This document shows positions 36,159 to 44,869 of a stretch of DNA of 64,000 nucleotides, one piece after another. Below the pieces are notes generated by a model. That model was not told the DNA's origin. It did no database searches and saw only the letters and a program-made list of their open reading frames with translations. Source of the DNA: a virus; IMG/VR virus record IMGVR_UViG_3300002334_000124, positions 20,765-84,764 of that record; one strand, written 5' to 3'. A program made the translations under genes and the position numbers. How positions within the stretch are numbered: position 1 is the first letter of the stretch; every line of letters begins with the position of its first letter.

Positions 36159-38150
36159 ATGAGCAACGTAGTCTCATACCTTGAATCTAAAAACATCGAA
36201 CTTCATCCAGCTTCGAACGGCAATGTTCGGACTCTGTGTTGGTTCCATGGTGAAGATGGCGAGGCTAAAACTGGACGGCTATACATCCAGGCCGACTCAG
36301 AACACCCCCACTTCGGGCAGTTCTTCTGTCACAGGTGTGACGAGCGCGGCACGTTCAACAAGATCCGCCATCATTTTGGTGACGCCCCAGACGGTGAAGT
36401 CACTCCTGTAGAGAAGTCCAAACGTCTACAGATACTGTCTCAGGCTGCTCAATACTACCATGAACGTCTGATCTACGGAGAAGGCACTGAGAGTGACCCT
36501 CAGCCGAACCTGGAAGCCTTAGAGTACCTGCAGCAAGAGCGCGGTCTGTCTATGGACGTGATCTTGCGTTTCAAACTGGGCGTGGCAGATGGTCAGCTTG
36601 GCGATTACTTATTGATGAACGGGCATCAAAGAGACCACATAAGTAGTACTGGTTTGGTGTGGGATACGGGCAAGGACTTCTTCACGCCCGGCATGATCAT
36701 GATTCCGTACTTCGTGCAGGGTACGTGTGCTCAGATCCGCGGTCGAGACCTCGGTGCAGTCAAGAACAAGTACAAGACCCCTCCTGGTCAGCTACCTATT
36801 CCTTTCAATATCGACATAGTGCTCGAAGAAAACTCTTTCATAGTCTTCACTGAAGGTGAGTTTGATGCCATCTTGCTTGAAGATCTGGGCTACTCAGCGA
36901 TAGGTATACCCGGAGCTAGAAGTTTCCAAGAAGAATGGCTGCGTTCGTTCGCCGATGTGCGAAAGGTCTTCATCTGTTTCGACAACGATGAGCCTGGATG
37001 TGAGGGGGCAGAGAAGATTGCTGGTTGGCTTGGTGGTAAATCTCGCATCGTGGAGATGCCCACCCCTCCACTCGGGGAGAAGAAGATAGATGTCACAGAC
37101 TATTTCATCAAGTACGGCTACAAAGTCGAAGATTTCGATCAACTCCTCCGACGCGCTTCTTCTGGACAGCTCGTGTCCGTTATGGACGCATTCGAAATGT
37201 GGAGAGAGCGAGAAGGAAATCCAACACTCACAGGTGTTGAGTTGGGCTTTGACCTCCTTGACACTGCCATTCGTCCGGGGCTCTTGCCAGGACAGGTGAT
37301 GGTAATGCTTGCCCGCACAGGGACAGGAAAGACGATAGCTGCGATTAACGTCATACAGCGCCAGGTGAAGATGTACCCCGACCGCACCAAGATTCTGTTT
37401 GTGTCTCTGGAGCAGACTCAGAATGAATGGTTCGAGCGTGCGCGTCGTATCCACGGATTCTACAATCCTCATCTCATTCCGAGTGCGGCAATCGAAGGTG
37501 AAGCAAAGGGGAAAACCCTGGAGGATTCAACTGTAGATTTCTATCGCAACAACTTCATGATGATCGACAAGAATCGGTTGTCTCCTGATGATCTGCGCAC
37601 CAATATTCGTCAGGCCGAAGATGAATTGCAAGGCGACATCACTATGGTGGTCGTCGATTATCTTGGATACTGGGCACGTGCTTTTAAGGGCGAGCCGTAT
37701 GTTCGTACATCTGAGGCAATCATGGCCATGAAGGAGATTGCCAAGGACATGCAGGTCCCGATCTACGCTCCTCATCAGGTGAATCGCGGATCAGAACCTG
37801 GGAAGCCAATCAAGTTGAACGACGCTCGTGAGTCAGGCGTGATCGAAGAAACAGCAGACTTTGTGATCTCCTTGATGAACGACATGAACGATCCAGGAGT
37901 TGGTCCTGCTGAAACTAACGGTTCTTGGGAGATAGAGTATTTGAAATCTCGTCACGGTGGAGTTGGGGTGAGTGCTGCACTGCGATTCGCTCCGGTTTCC
38001 CTTGCGCTTGTGCCGTTGCATGATACTGTGTATGGCGACGACGATCTTCGAAGGGCCAAAGATGAGTTGCACTTGTGGAAGAAGAGTCATTTTGACTACA
38101 CGGAAGTCCTGCGTAGGCACAGAGAAGGCGATAGGAGTTTTGTGCGATGA
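36159..38150 (+). CDS. Primase-helicase (T7 gp4/DnaB-like)
   Basis: A 663-residue fusion of primase and replicative helicase. The N-terminal zinc ribbon has C27, H30, C57 and C60. The TOPRIM core is TEGEFDAI (about residue 231) and FDNDEPG (about 273). The helicase has Walker A ARTGTGKT (about 385-392) and Walker B ITMVVVDYLGY (about 491-501). It would unwind the fork and lay primers for the DnaE-type polymerase on the other strand. It starts a transcription unit with a near-leaderless message and overlaps the deaminase gene by 4 nt. Confidence 0.9.
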   Translation: MSNVVSYLESKNIELHPASNGNVRTLCWFHGEDGEAKTGRLYIQADSEHPHFGQFFCHRCDERGTFNKIRHHFGDAPDGEVTPVEKSKRLQILSQAAQYYHERLIYGEGTESDPQPNLEALEYLQQERGLSMDVILRFKLGVADGQLGDYLLMNGHQRDHISSTGLVWDTGKDFFTPGMIMIPYFVQGTCAQIRGRDLGAVKNKYKTPPGQLPIPFNIDIVLEENSFIVFTEGEFDAILLEDLGYSAIGIPGARSFQEEWLRSFADVRKVFICFDNDEPGCEGAEKIAGWLGGKSRIVEMPTPPLGEKKIDVTDYFIKYGYKVEDFDQLLRRASSGQLVSVMDAFEMWREREGNPTLTGVELGFDLLDTAIRPGLLPGQVMVMLARTGTGKTIAAINVIQRQVKMYPDRTKILFVSLEQTQNEWFERARRIHGFYNPHLIPSAAIEGEAKGKTLEDSTVDFYRNNFMMIDKNRLSPDDLRTNIRQAEDELQGDITMVVVDYLGYWARAFKGEPYVRTSEAIMAMKEIAKDMQVPIYAPHQVNRGSEPGKPIKLNDARESGVIEETADFVISLMNDMNDPGVGPAETNGSWEIEYLKSRHGGVGVSAALRFAPVSLALVPLHDTVYGDDDLRRAKDELHLWKKSHFDYTEVLRRHREGDRSFVR

Positions 38151-38662
38151 ATGTAGATGAAGCGATGAGATTGGCGTACATGCAGGCTCGGATGTCTCCC
38201 GATCCGTCGACCCAAACGGGAGCAGTGATCCTCAGTGCTTACGGTCATCTAATCTCAGCATGTCGAAATGATTACCCATGGGGGGTTCGTCAAAGTCCGG
38301 AACGTCTGATTCGTCCGCTTAAGTATCAGGTGATCGAACACGCTGAACGCAATGCCGTGTACAGTGCAGGAGTTAGCGGAGCTTCGTGTGCAGAAGGGAC
38401 TATGGTTGCCTTGTGGGCAGCTTGCCCTGACTGTGCACGCGCTATTATCCAGTCGGGTATCGCCCGTCTTGTTTCCCATTCGTATTACCGTACAGTTGAT
38501 CTTGATCAGTCAGAAAGCAATCGTCGTAACTGGGCCGAGTCGATCGACATCGCCTTCATGATGCTCGAAGAGTCTGGCGTGCAAGTCGAATTCACTGATA
38601 CCCAAGTCATGGGGGAAGACGACCCTCCGCTTCTTTTCAATGGCGAGTACGTAAGATTTTGA
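38147..38662 (+). CDS. dCMP/cytidine deaminase-family enzyme
   Basis: A 171-residue zinc deaminase: HAERNAVYSAG (His-Ala-Glu, about residues 65-75) supplies one zinc ligand and the catalytic Glu, and ACPDCARAII (about 91-100) the two Cys ligands. Likely converts dCMP to dUMP to feed dTMP synthesis. AGGAG lies 9 nt before the ATG, which overlaps the helicase stop. The residue before the first ligand Cys is Ala instead of the usual Pro. Confidence 0.8.
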   Translation: MNVDEAMRLAYMQARMSPDPSTQTGAVILSAYGHLISACRNDYPWGVRQSPERLIRPLKYQVIEHAERNAVYSAGVSGASCAEGTMVALWAACPDCARAIIQSGIARLVSHSYYRTVDLDQSESNRRNWAESIDIAFMMLEESGVQVEFTDTQVMGEDDPPLLFNGEYVRF

Positions 38663-38663
38663 C

Positions 38664-39344
38664 GTGCCGCGCCTAAACAACAACAGGCAGAAATTTATCA
38701 AGATGATAACACCAGAGGACGTTGTAGATCTCAATTCGTGGGCTGATTACGCCCATCAGAAGTTAGGCGTCGCTCATCCGACAGCGAAGCTACTTCCAGC
38801 TTTGCATAAGATCGCCAATGGTTTCTTTGAAGAATACCCTGATGCCACATGGTTAGCTCTGGTTGATGTGGTCAGGTGGGCCAAGCACACTCGTAAGGTG
38901 AAGCATTTCGATATTGAGAAGCTGTTGGGTTCCTGGAAGTATGCCCATCAGGATGGGTACATGAGGATCCTCGCTAGGTTAGGCACCAACGATGAAGAAA
39001 CCTTACGAGAAATGCTGAAGTCGGTGCATGACAACCACTATGCAGATAGGATGAAGATAGCACGGACCGCAACTGAACGCGATGAGGTTTATCAGGAATA
39101 CCTGACTGCCACGGACGGTGGTGATCTCCCAACGTATGAGGATACATCTCCGGTGTTCACCTCTCCCTTGTTGCGAGGCGGGATGGTTGTTCGGTATCGA
39201 TTGACCGTTGCTGACTATCCAAGAATGGGAACCCTCTTGCGCCAGGACAATGAGAAGCTGGTGATCTATACTGGTGACAGAGAGGTCGCGCTAGAGGTTA
39301 AGCTGCTTCAGGTCAAGATTGATGGGAGTTGGGAACCGCTATGA
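38664..39344 (+). CDS. Unknown replication-block protein
   Basis: A 226-residue protein, GTG at 38664 or ATG at 38703. The first 110 residues are helical (WLALVDVVRWAKHTRKVKHF), and the last 60 are beta-rich. It follows primase-helicase and deaminase genes, so a helicase loader or DNA-metabolism role is possible, but there is no motif to support it. The stop overlaps the next ATG. Confidence 0.6.
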   Translation: MPRLNNNRQKFIKMITPEDVVDLNSWADYAHQKLGVAHPTAKLLPALHKIANGFFEEYPDATWLALVDVVRWAKHTRKVKHFDIEKLLGSWKYAHQDGYMRILARLGTNDEETLREMLKSVHDNHYADRMKIARTATERDEVYQEYLTATDGGDLPTYEDTSPVFTSPLLRGGMVVRYRLTVADYPRMGTLLRQDNEKLVIYTGDREVALEVKLLQVKIDGSWEPL

Positions 39345-39679
39345 CAGTCATGTTCGGGCCTTTTGAGCCTTTTGAACCAGAGCTGGGACCACCTATGCCG
39401 CTCTGTCCTGTTGGTCCGATCGGGCATAACTGGATACTTACGATCGAAGAGGGCCAGGTCCAGTTAGATCCGGACTGCGAACGTTGTCGTGATGAGGTTT
39501 TATCCCCGGTTGGCGGAGAAGATATCTTCATGGATATTGAAGTTAGAGGTAAGCTTGAGTCTCATCTTGAGACTTATGGGTGGGAAACCCCTGAGTACGA
39601 CCATTGGTGGAAATTCCAACCAGAGAGTATCAAAGGACTAGATCACGAACAGGAGAAGGAGCTAGATAATGGATGCTAA
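39341..39679 (+). CDS. Small protein, function unknown
   Basis: A 112-residue protein with Pro-rich N-terminus (FGPFEPFEPELGPPMP) and a Cys-x2-Cys (CERC) near residue 50. It starts at ATG 39341, overlapping the upstream TGA; a TTG at 39329 is less likely. It overlaps the next small ORF. Confidence 0.6.
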   Translation: MTVMFGPFEPFEPELGPPMPLCPVGPIGHNWILTIEEGQVQLDPDCERCRDEVLSPVGGEDIFMDIEVRGKLESHLETYGWETPEYDHWWKFQPESIKGLDHEQEKELDNGC

Positions 39680-39803
39680 TCAGGATATCCGAATGAGAGC
39701 AGTGGAACAGGCCGTTCAGAGTTTCATAGGGAGGGAGGAGGACAGGTCAAACGAGGATCTCGTTCGTAGGGCAGCCGCACTGGCGCAGTTCGTTATGGGA
39801 TGA
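39669..39803 (+). CDS. 44-residue helical protein
   Basis: ATG at 39669 with AAGGAG 8-9 nt upstream encodes 44 residues (starts MDANQDIRMRAVEQAV, ends AAALAQFVMG), charged and helical. It overlaps the genes on both sides, the last by ATGA with the methyltransferase gene, so the tiling supports a real small gene. Function is unknown. Confidence 0.65.
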   Translation: MDANQDIRMRAVEQAVQSFIGREEDRSNEDLVRRAAALAQFVMG

Positions 39804-40414
39804 CCTCTAAGCCAGTGATGGCTATATCCGAGGCTAAGAACAACGCACAGCTGATAGCTCAGTGTGCACAGCTCGGGTATCTTCGAAAGAACTGGACGAT
39901 TCTGGACCCTACGTATGGCAAGGGCAGGTTCTGGAACGATTGGCAACCGAACCGTCTTGTGATTTCTGATCTGGATCCCAATAGCGATGCCACGATCCAT
40001 CACGATTTCACTGCCTTGCCACATATGGATAGGGTCTTTGACGCGGTGGTGTTCGATCCTCCCTACAAGCTAAACGGCACCCCGACTAGCAAAGGTCCTG
40101 CTTCTGGAGACGAGAGCTACGGTGTCAATAAATACGTGCCGATTGACGAACGTCATCAACTGATATACGATGGCCTCGACGAGTGTCTACGTGTCCTGAA
40201 ACCTAAGGGCATGCTGCTCGCCAAGTGTCAGGATCAGGTGTCTTCTGGTCGAGTTCATTGGCAGACGATGTTGATTACACAACATCTAGCTGATGATGCG
40301 ACTCTAGTTGATATGCTGCACCTACCTGGCTACAGACGTCAGCCTCTGGGTCGTCGACAGATTCATGCTAGACGCAACTACTCGACTCTCTTGATCTTTA
40401 GGAAGGACAGATGA
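39800..40414 (+). CDS. DNA methyltransferase-like protein (DPPY)
   Basis: A 204-residue class I methyltransferase fold: ILDPTYGKGRFW (about residues 34-45) resembles the S-adenosylmethionine loop, ISDLDPNSD the second strand, and VVFDPPYKLNG (about 83-93) is the catalytic DPPY of amino-methyltransferases (N6-adenine or N4-cytosine). No target-recognition domain is evident. Probably protects phage DNA or marks it. No matching restriction nuclease is adjacent. Confidence 0.75.
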   Translation: MTSKPVMAISEAKNNAQLIAQCAQLGYLRKNWTILDPTYGKGRFWNDWQPNRLVISDLDPNSDATIHHDFTALPHMDRVFDAVVFDPPYKLNGTPTSKGPASGDESYGVNKYVPIDERHQLIYDGLDECLRVLKPKGMLLAKCQDQVSSGRVHWQTMLITQHLADDATLVDMLHLPGYRRQPLGRRQIHARRNYSTLLIFRKDR

Positions 40415-40581
40415 AATACTTAGCACGGGTTTGGATGACCGTCTTGGTCTTGATAATTTTGTCGACTATCGCTATTGGTCTGGGCGCAGATTCTTTTGAA
40501 TCATTCGCACTTTTTGTGGCTGCAGAGGTAGCCGTATGTGCTGTGGCGGGGATTACGGTATGGGCTTTGGAGGCGATGTGA
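40411..40581 (+). CDS. 56-residue membrane protein
   Basis: ATG at 40411 preceded by GGAAGGACAG. It encodes 56 residues with two hydrophobic segments (MTVLVLIILSTIAIG and FALFVAAEVAVCAVAGITVW), and no charged tail. Overlaps at both ends support it. It could be a superinfection or lysis-related inner-membrane protein; this is inference. Confidence 0.65.
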   Translation: MKYLARVWMTVLVLIILSTIAIGLGADSFESFALFVAAEVAVCAVAGITVWALEAM

Positions 40582-41255
40582 TAGGAACCCCCGTACTCGA
40601 AGGCATTGTCGGTTCGACCGCGTATGGCCTTGCAACACCTGAGTCTGACATTGATAAGTTGGGGGTCTTTGCTGCCCCCCTCGACACGCTGTTGGGGATG
40701 CCGTTCTTCAAGGCGTCCGTGTCTTGTAACGACCCAGACGTGACGTATCACGAACTCAAGAAGTACATGTACCTCGCAGGAAGAAGTAACCCAGCGGTGT
40801 TGGAGTTGTTGTACCTCAACGACTACACGGTCGCGACCGATGATATTGGTAAGGTGCTGGTCGAGAATCGTGACATGTTCATCTCTCAGAGGATCCGTGA
40901 CTCTTATGGAGGCTACGCCCTGCAACAGGTGAGACGTCTAGAACGTAGAGGTGACGGTTCGTTCAAGTCTAAGCTGCGCAAACGTAAGAATAAACACAAA
41001 CGCCACATCGCACGATTGGTGGTCCAGTGTGAGCAAGCCCTAGACGAAGGTTTTCTGCAAGTGCGACTCACTCCCAGTCAGATCGAAGAGGTGCGATTCG
41101 TAGAGCAAATGGACGATGATCAACTTTCGATTTGGTTTGAAATGAAGCTTGTCCGCATCGACAGTACGCCCTCAGGCCTACCAGAAAGCGCAGACTGGGA
41201 TAAGATCAACGATCTACTTCTTGAATTCAGGAGAACACAATGGCAATCCCAGTAA
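40578..41255 (+). CDS. Nucleotidyltransferase-family protein
   Basis: About 225 residues from GTG 40578, GGAGG upstream and overlapping the previous stop. An ATG at 40536 is inside the membrane-protein gene. EGIVGSTAYGLATPESDIDKLGVF contains GS-x-AYGL and S-D-x-D, the nucleotide-binding and metal-binding core of the predicted nucleotidyltransferase family PF10127 (YcgL/RlaP type). A basic linker KLRKRKNKHKR follows. It may modify an RNA, nucleotide or protein. The partner is unknown. Confidence 0.7.
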   Translation: MIGTPVLEGIVGSTAYGLATPESDIDKLGVFAAPLDTLLGMPFFKASVSCNDPDVTYHELKKYMYLAGRSNPAVLELLYLNDYTVATDDIGKVLVENRDMFISQRIRDSYGGYALQQVRRLERRGDGSFKSKLRKRKNKHKRHIARLVVQCEQALDEGFLQVRLTPSQIEEVRFVEQMDDDQLSIWFEMKLVRIDSTPSGLPESADWDKINDLLLEFRRTQWQSQ

Positions 41256-41701
41256 ATATCACCATAGTTGCCAAAGTAGGTGCCGCGTCGTTCGAGATTA
41301 ATTCGGTGGAAGGTGACGTTTTGCATCACATCACTGGTCCTGACTTTATGAAGCAGCTCATGGACCTTGCTGGTTTTGTGGCTGCTCCTGATGCAGAGGT
41401 CGAACCGCCGAATGCACATAAAGTGACCGAACTGAACTCTGCCGCGGTCACAGGAGGTGGGGTTGAGGATGACTCAGCGAGTATGGGTAGTGTTGAAAGT
41501 TTCACCCAGCGAGGAGTCCGCACGACTCCACTTGACGGAGATGGGGTAATGGAAGAGGAACCAATCTTCTCTCCTGGCTCAAGTAATGCTGAGAAGCCGT
41601 TGAAAACATTCGGTGCTGATTACGACAACACCGAAGAGGGTCGAAAAAAGAGAGAGGCGATGGCAAGCATTCGAGATGAAGGAGGATGGACCAAGACATG
41701 A
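41240..41701 (+). CDS. Unknown acidic protein
   Basis: A 153-residue protein with AGGAG 6 nt before the ATG. The first 60 residues form a small alpha/beta domain and the rest is Gly/Ser/Glu-rich and probably disordered. No motif. Confidence 0.6.
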   Translation: MAIPVNITIVAKVGAASFEINSVEGDVLHHITGPDFMKQLMDLAGFVAAPDAEVEPPNAHKVTELNSAAVTGGGVEDDSASMGSVESFTQRGVRTTPLDGDGVMEEEPIFSPGSSNAEKPLKTFGADYDNTEEGRKKREAMASIRDEGGWTKT

Positions 41702-42000
41702 GCATCCTTGGAGACTACATCATCACCAACATATCGTTTGGGAAGGAAGGTATACGGATCGATTACATGGAGCAGCGCTTCCAGACTGACGGCGCAGGTC
41801 TTGAATCCGGATTGACTTTGGTTGACCTGGATGACACTAAGACTGCTGTGATTGTTGAGATCCAAGCAGTCTTGAGTGATTTCATTGACGAGTACAAAGA
41901 GAACCTTCCCGACCGTAACCGTCCAGATACTCTTCCTGATAATCGTTTCCAAAGAATTCGAAAGGGTGATGATGGGAACAAAACCGTTGATGAGGCCTGA
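41698..42000 (+). CDS. Small protein, function unknown
   Basis: About 100 residues from ATG 41698, overlapping the upstream TGA; an ATG at 41686 sits directly against AAGGAGG and is too close to it. Beta-rich N-terminal half, then helical, ending in a charged tail. No motif. Confidence 0.55.
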   Translation: MSILGDYIITNISFGKEGIRIDYMEQRFQTDGAGLESGLTLVDLDDTKTAVIVEIQAVLSDFIDEYKENLPDRNRPDTLPDNRFQRIRKGDDGNKTVDEA

Positions 42001-42148
42001 CTGTCAGAATTGTAAGATTCCTACCGTTCATCATTGTCCTGAGACTCAGATCTGTGACTGGTGGAAGTGCCCTAGGTGTAATTCGTTCGGCAATCTGAAA
42101 TGCTGGTACGACACCCAGTCTAAGAAACTAATCAATGACCCGGCGTAG
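41969..42148 (+). CDS. Small Cys-rich zinc-ribbon-like protein
   Basis: About 59 residues from ATG 41969 or 41972. Cysteines form CQNC...C...C...CPRC, suggesting one or two zinc-binding knuckles. It overlaps genes on both sides. Function is unknown. Confidence 0.6.
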   Translation: MMGTKPLMRPDCQNCKIPTVHHCPETQICDWWKCPRCNSFGNLKCWYDTQSKKLINDPA

Positions 42149-42578
42149 GTGTAGTGGATGTCGAGATTATTTCGAGGAGATGTGGCATGTGTCAACCATT
42201 GAGGCATTCTGTTCCGAACGTTGCGCGTTGGCGAAGAGTGATCAGCGTAGGAAAGTTCTTCATGCGCCGAATAAGGACGACATTCCACAGGATGTGCGCG
42301 CCGCGGTTCTAAAGCGGGACTCTGTTTGTCAGATGTGTGAGGAGACATCGAAACTGAATGTTCATCACATATTCTTTCGTAGTGAAGCCCCGATCGAGTG
42401 GCGTCACGACCCGTCCAACCTGATTGTTCTATGCAGGGGGGATCATGATTTGGTTCATTCTGACAAAGAGAAATATCAACGTGTATTGCTAGACAAGATG
42501 ACTCGTTTGGGTTATGCTGTCGATTACGACACGGCCATCGATAATGGTTGCCCCATGCCAGTAGGAGTAAGCTCTTGA
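42135..42578 (+). CDS. HNH endonuclease
   Basis: A 147-residue protein. An N-terminal zinc knuckle (CSGC...CSERC) is followed by the HNH core: RDSVCQMCEE, LNVHHIFF, then SNLIVLCRGDHDLVH (about residues 94-108). The Cys pairs and His residues needed for the beta-beta-metal fold are present. It may be a free-standing homing nuclease or act in packaging or host DNA cleavage. It overlaps the genes on both sides. Confidence 0.8.
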   Translation: MTRRRCSGCRDYFEEMWHVSTIEAFCSERCALAKSDQRRKVLHAPNKDDIPQDVRAAVLKRDSVCQMCEETSKLNVHHIFFRSEAPIEWRHDPSNLIVLCRGDHDLVHSDKEKYQRVLLDKMTRLGYAVDYDTAIDNGCPMPVGVSS

Positions 42579-42991
42579 AGATACGACTAAGCAATCCCGA
42601 CAATCTCTATGCCTCCACTCTGTACACTGAGGGATGCGATGTAGAGATCACCGAAGCTTTCATAGGACCGATGCTGACTACCGTGGACGGTGAGAAGATT
42701 GGCATCTCGATGCGTGATTCGGGTTTTGAGGTGTGCTACACCTCACATGATGGAGCGGAACCTCAATGGTTCTCGTTTCAAGGTGGGGCTGTCAAACCCA
42801 ATCCCAAGAACTACGGAAATGATGATGCAATGATGGCTGCTTGGCTGTTGATTGCCAACGCATGGGGTGGGAACTGGGACGCTGCTCCTAACGAGTGGAG
42901 TGACGCCGCTACCAGATGGCGCGACGAACATCTCAATTCGTATTTGGCAGCAACAAAAGAACAACGTCCGATGGAAGATGAAATCAAATGA
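42575..42991 (+). CDS. Unknown protein
   Basis: A 138-residue protein, probably from TTG 42575, with AGGAG at 42563-42567 (7-nt spacing), and overlapping the HNH stop. It has a beta-rich N-terminal half and a Trp-rich segment (AAWLLIANAWGGNWDAAPNEW). No motif recognised. Confidence 0.55.
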   Translation: MKIRLSNPDNLYASTLYTEGCDVEITEAFIGPMLTTVDGEKIGISMRDSGFEVCYTSHDGAEPQWFSFQGGAVKPNPKNYGNDDAMMAAWLLIANAWGGNWDAAPNEWSDAATRWRDEHLNSYLAATKEQRPMEDEIK

Positions 42992-43860
42992 AGACACATA
43001 TAATCAGTCATGGCGGCTGTCCCGACGGATTCACTAGCGCATGGCTACTGAATCGACATTACGAAGGCCAAGACGTTGTTCATCATTTTGCATACGACCG
43101 TCTGAATTCGCCCAAAGAAATTGAGCCAGGAGATCGGGTTCTCATCGCGGACTGGAGTTACCCACGCCAGGTACTTCTTGATCTGTCTGAGACGACCTAT
43201 GTGACTTTGCTTGATCATCACAAAACGGCTGAAGCAGACCTTGAAGGGTTGGACTGCCCTGGCCTTGACATCATCTTTGACATGAACAAGAGCGGTGCCA
43301 TGCTGGTGTGGGACTGGATAGGTCAGCCCGACGGGGCAGAAGCCTTGGTGTATTATGTCCAGGACTACGACCTGTGGACCAAAGAGAAGCCAGACACTGA
43401 AGAGATCAACGCTATTGTCCAGAGTACCCCGATGAAGTTCGAGGACTGGGACAATCTAGCATACGACTTGGCTTTCAATCGTAAGGACGTGGTCAGAGAA
43501 GGCACGGCAGTACGCCGGTATCAACGTAAGATCATCGATGCGGCAAAGAAGGACGCCAGACGTATGAACATCGGAGGGTACTCTGTTTGGGTCACTCAGG
43601 CTCCTTACGCGTTGGGTTCCATGATCGCAGGTGAACTTGCAGAAGAGTATCCTGACGATGCGTTCGCGGCCTATTACATAGCTCTACCCGGAGAGTTTCA
43701 GTTTGGTCTGCGTTCGCGCAATGACGATGGTCCCGGCTTTGACGTGTCTGAAGTCGCACAAATTTTCGGCGGTGGAGGTCATCACAACGCATCTGGTTTC
43801 AAGATAAAATGGTCTGAGTCTATGGACCCATTGCAGGTTCTGCTTGATGTGCAAAGTTGA
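42988..43860 (+). CDS. DHH-family phosphoesterase
   Basis: A 290-residue enzyme of the DHH/DHHA1 superfamily: SHGGCPDGFTSAW (about residues 7-19), LIADWSYP, LLDHHKT (about 74-80) for the two metals, and GGGGHHNASGF (about 263-273) from the DHHA1 domain. Such proteins degrade short oligoribonucleotides or pAp, or open cyclic dinucleotides. In a phage it may recycle nanoRNA or remove a signalling nucleotide. It overlaps the upstream gene. Confidence 0.85.
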   Translation: MKTHIISHGGCPDGFTSAWLLNRHYEGQDVVHHFAYDRLNSPKEIEPGDRVLIADWSYPRQVLLDLSETTYVTLLDHHKTAEADLEGLDCPGLDIIFDMNKSGAMLVWDWIGQPDGAEALVYYVQDYDLWTKEKPDTEEINAIVQSTPMKFEDWDNLAYDLAFNRKDVVREGTAVRRYQRKIIDAAKKDARRMNIGGYSVWVTQAPYALGSMIAGELAEEYPDDAFAAYYIALPGEFQFGLRSRNDDGPGFDVSEVAQIFGGGGHHNASGFKIKWSESMDPLQVLLDVQS

Positions 43861-44269
43861 GGACTGCGAGTCAGTCAAGATTATGGCTAGAGGGATGTGC
43901 AATAGTCACTATCTCAGGTGGTACAGGTATGGAAGCGCTCTTGCTGGAGGTACTCCCAATGGAGCCCCTATGACATTTCTGCAAGATGCCATGACCAGTT
44001 CAACGGATGAATGTATCCTGTGGCCTTACGGGGCTTCTAATGGATATGGGGAAGTACTCATTGAAGGGAAGCCGACTTACGCTCATCGTCAAGTTCTCGC
44101 GATGACAACAAAGACTAACCCTTCTGATATGTATGCTTGTCACAAACCGATTGTGTGTCATACTCCACTATGTGTCAATCCTCGTCATCTTAAATGGTGC
44201 ACCCCCACGGAGAATGCAGCCGACATGGTTACAGATGGAACAAGAGCCAATGGGACCGGACTGGTATGA
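43847..44269 (+). CDS. HNH homing endonuclease-like protein
   Basis: A 140-residue protein. The core YAHRQVLAM, followed by VCHTPLCVNPRHLKWCTPTEN, is the HNH_3-type nuclease signature with two Cys and His. An N-terminal Cys-rich knuckle (CKVEDC...CNSHY) precedes it. Likely a mobile, free-standing homing nuclease inserted in the small-gene block. It overlaps both neighbours. No strong ribosome-binding site. Confidence 0.75.
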   Translation: MCKVEDCESVKIMARGMCNSHYLRWYRYGSALAGGTPNGAPMTFLQDAMTSSTDECILWPYGASNGYGEVLIEGKPTYAHRQVLAMTTKTNPSDMYACHKPIVCHTPLCVNPRHLKWCTPTENAADMVTDGTRANGTGLV

Positions 44270-44640
44270 GTATCACAGATACAAAGGGAAAGACGTTAAT
44301 GAACGACTTCGAAGTTACGCTAGAAGGAGTTAGAGATTCTCCGGACACTTGGGACGACACTCCGATGACAGGTCGGATCATTGCTGTTCGGCATGAGATA
44401 GGGTTTGATCCGGTTGTGATCTTTTTAGATACCGATAAGGAAGAACACGAAATCAATTTGGGTTCGTACGGTGCGCTGCTGCAGATAAGGTTCTTGCGTC
44501 AGCATGAATCTGACGGCCTGGTCTACACGAGCAACCCACCTCAACGTAAATGCTTGAACTGTGGACTCTTCTACTGGACATCAGGAAACGAAGGTGAATG
44601 TGTCCCAACTAATTCGAATCTTCAAAATCCCCCCATTTAA
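44266..44640 (+). CDS. Small protein with C-terminal Cys motif
   Basis: About 124 residues from ATG 44266 (ATGA overlap with the HNH gene). Mostly beta-rich, with CLNCGLFYWTSGNEGEC at the end forming a possible zinc site. Function unknown. Confidence 0.55.
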   Translation: MSITDTKGKTLMNDFEVTLEGVRDSPDTWDDTPMTGRIIAVRHEIGFDPVVIFLDTDKEEHEINLGSYGALLQIRFLRQHESDGLVYTSNPPQRKCLNCGLFYWTSGNEGECVPTNSNLQNPPI

Positions 44641-44866
44641 GTGCCCAACGTGTGAGAATGAAATCATTATCGACGTTCTTAAACCAGAAGGCGATCAGCA
44701 TGTAGTTCGTCGTGTTCTCCGTGGGTGTCCGGATAAAGAAAAGATCATGCATCCGAGCTATCCTGGACTGTATCAACTGTCAAGAGATGAACTCATAGGC
44801 GACTACCTGAAGTTGAGGGCGAAATTGAAAACCGCACAAAACAGACGATTTTGGAAACGAGATTAA
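44600..44866 (+). CDS. Small zinc-knuckle protein
   Basis: About 88 residues from GTG 44600 (another GTG at 44561 is possible). It contains FKCPTCENEI and a later Cys, and a basic C-terminus (KLKTAQNRRFWKRD). It overlaps the upstream gene. Function unknown. Confidence 0.5.
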   Translation: MSQLIRIFKIPPFKCPTCENEIIIDVLKPEGDQHVVRRVLRGCPDKEKIMHPSYPGLYQLSRDELIGDYLKLRAKLKTAQNRRFWKRD

Positions 44867-44869
44867 CAC

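Noticed and set aside
23762-42570. A 17-nt identity, CATGCCAGTAGGAGTAA, near 23762 and near 42554
   Set aside because: One such match is close to chance for a 64-kb window and it falls at unrelated codons.
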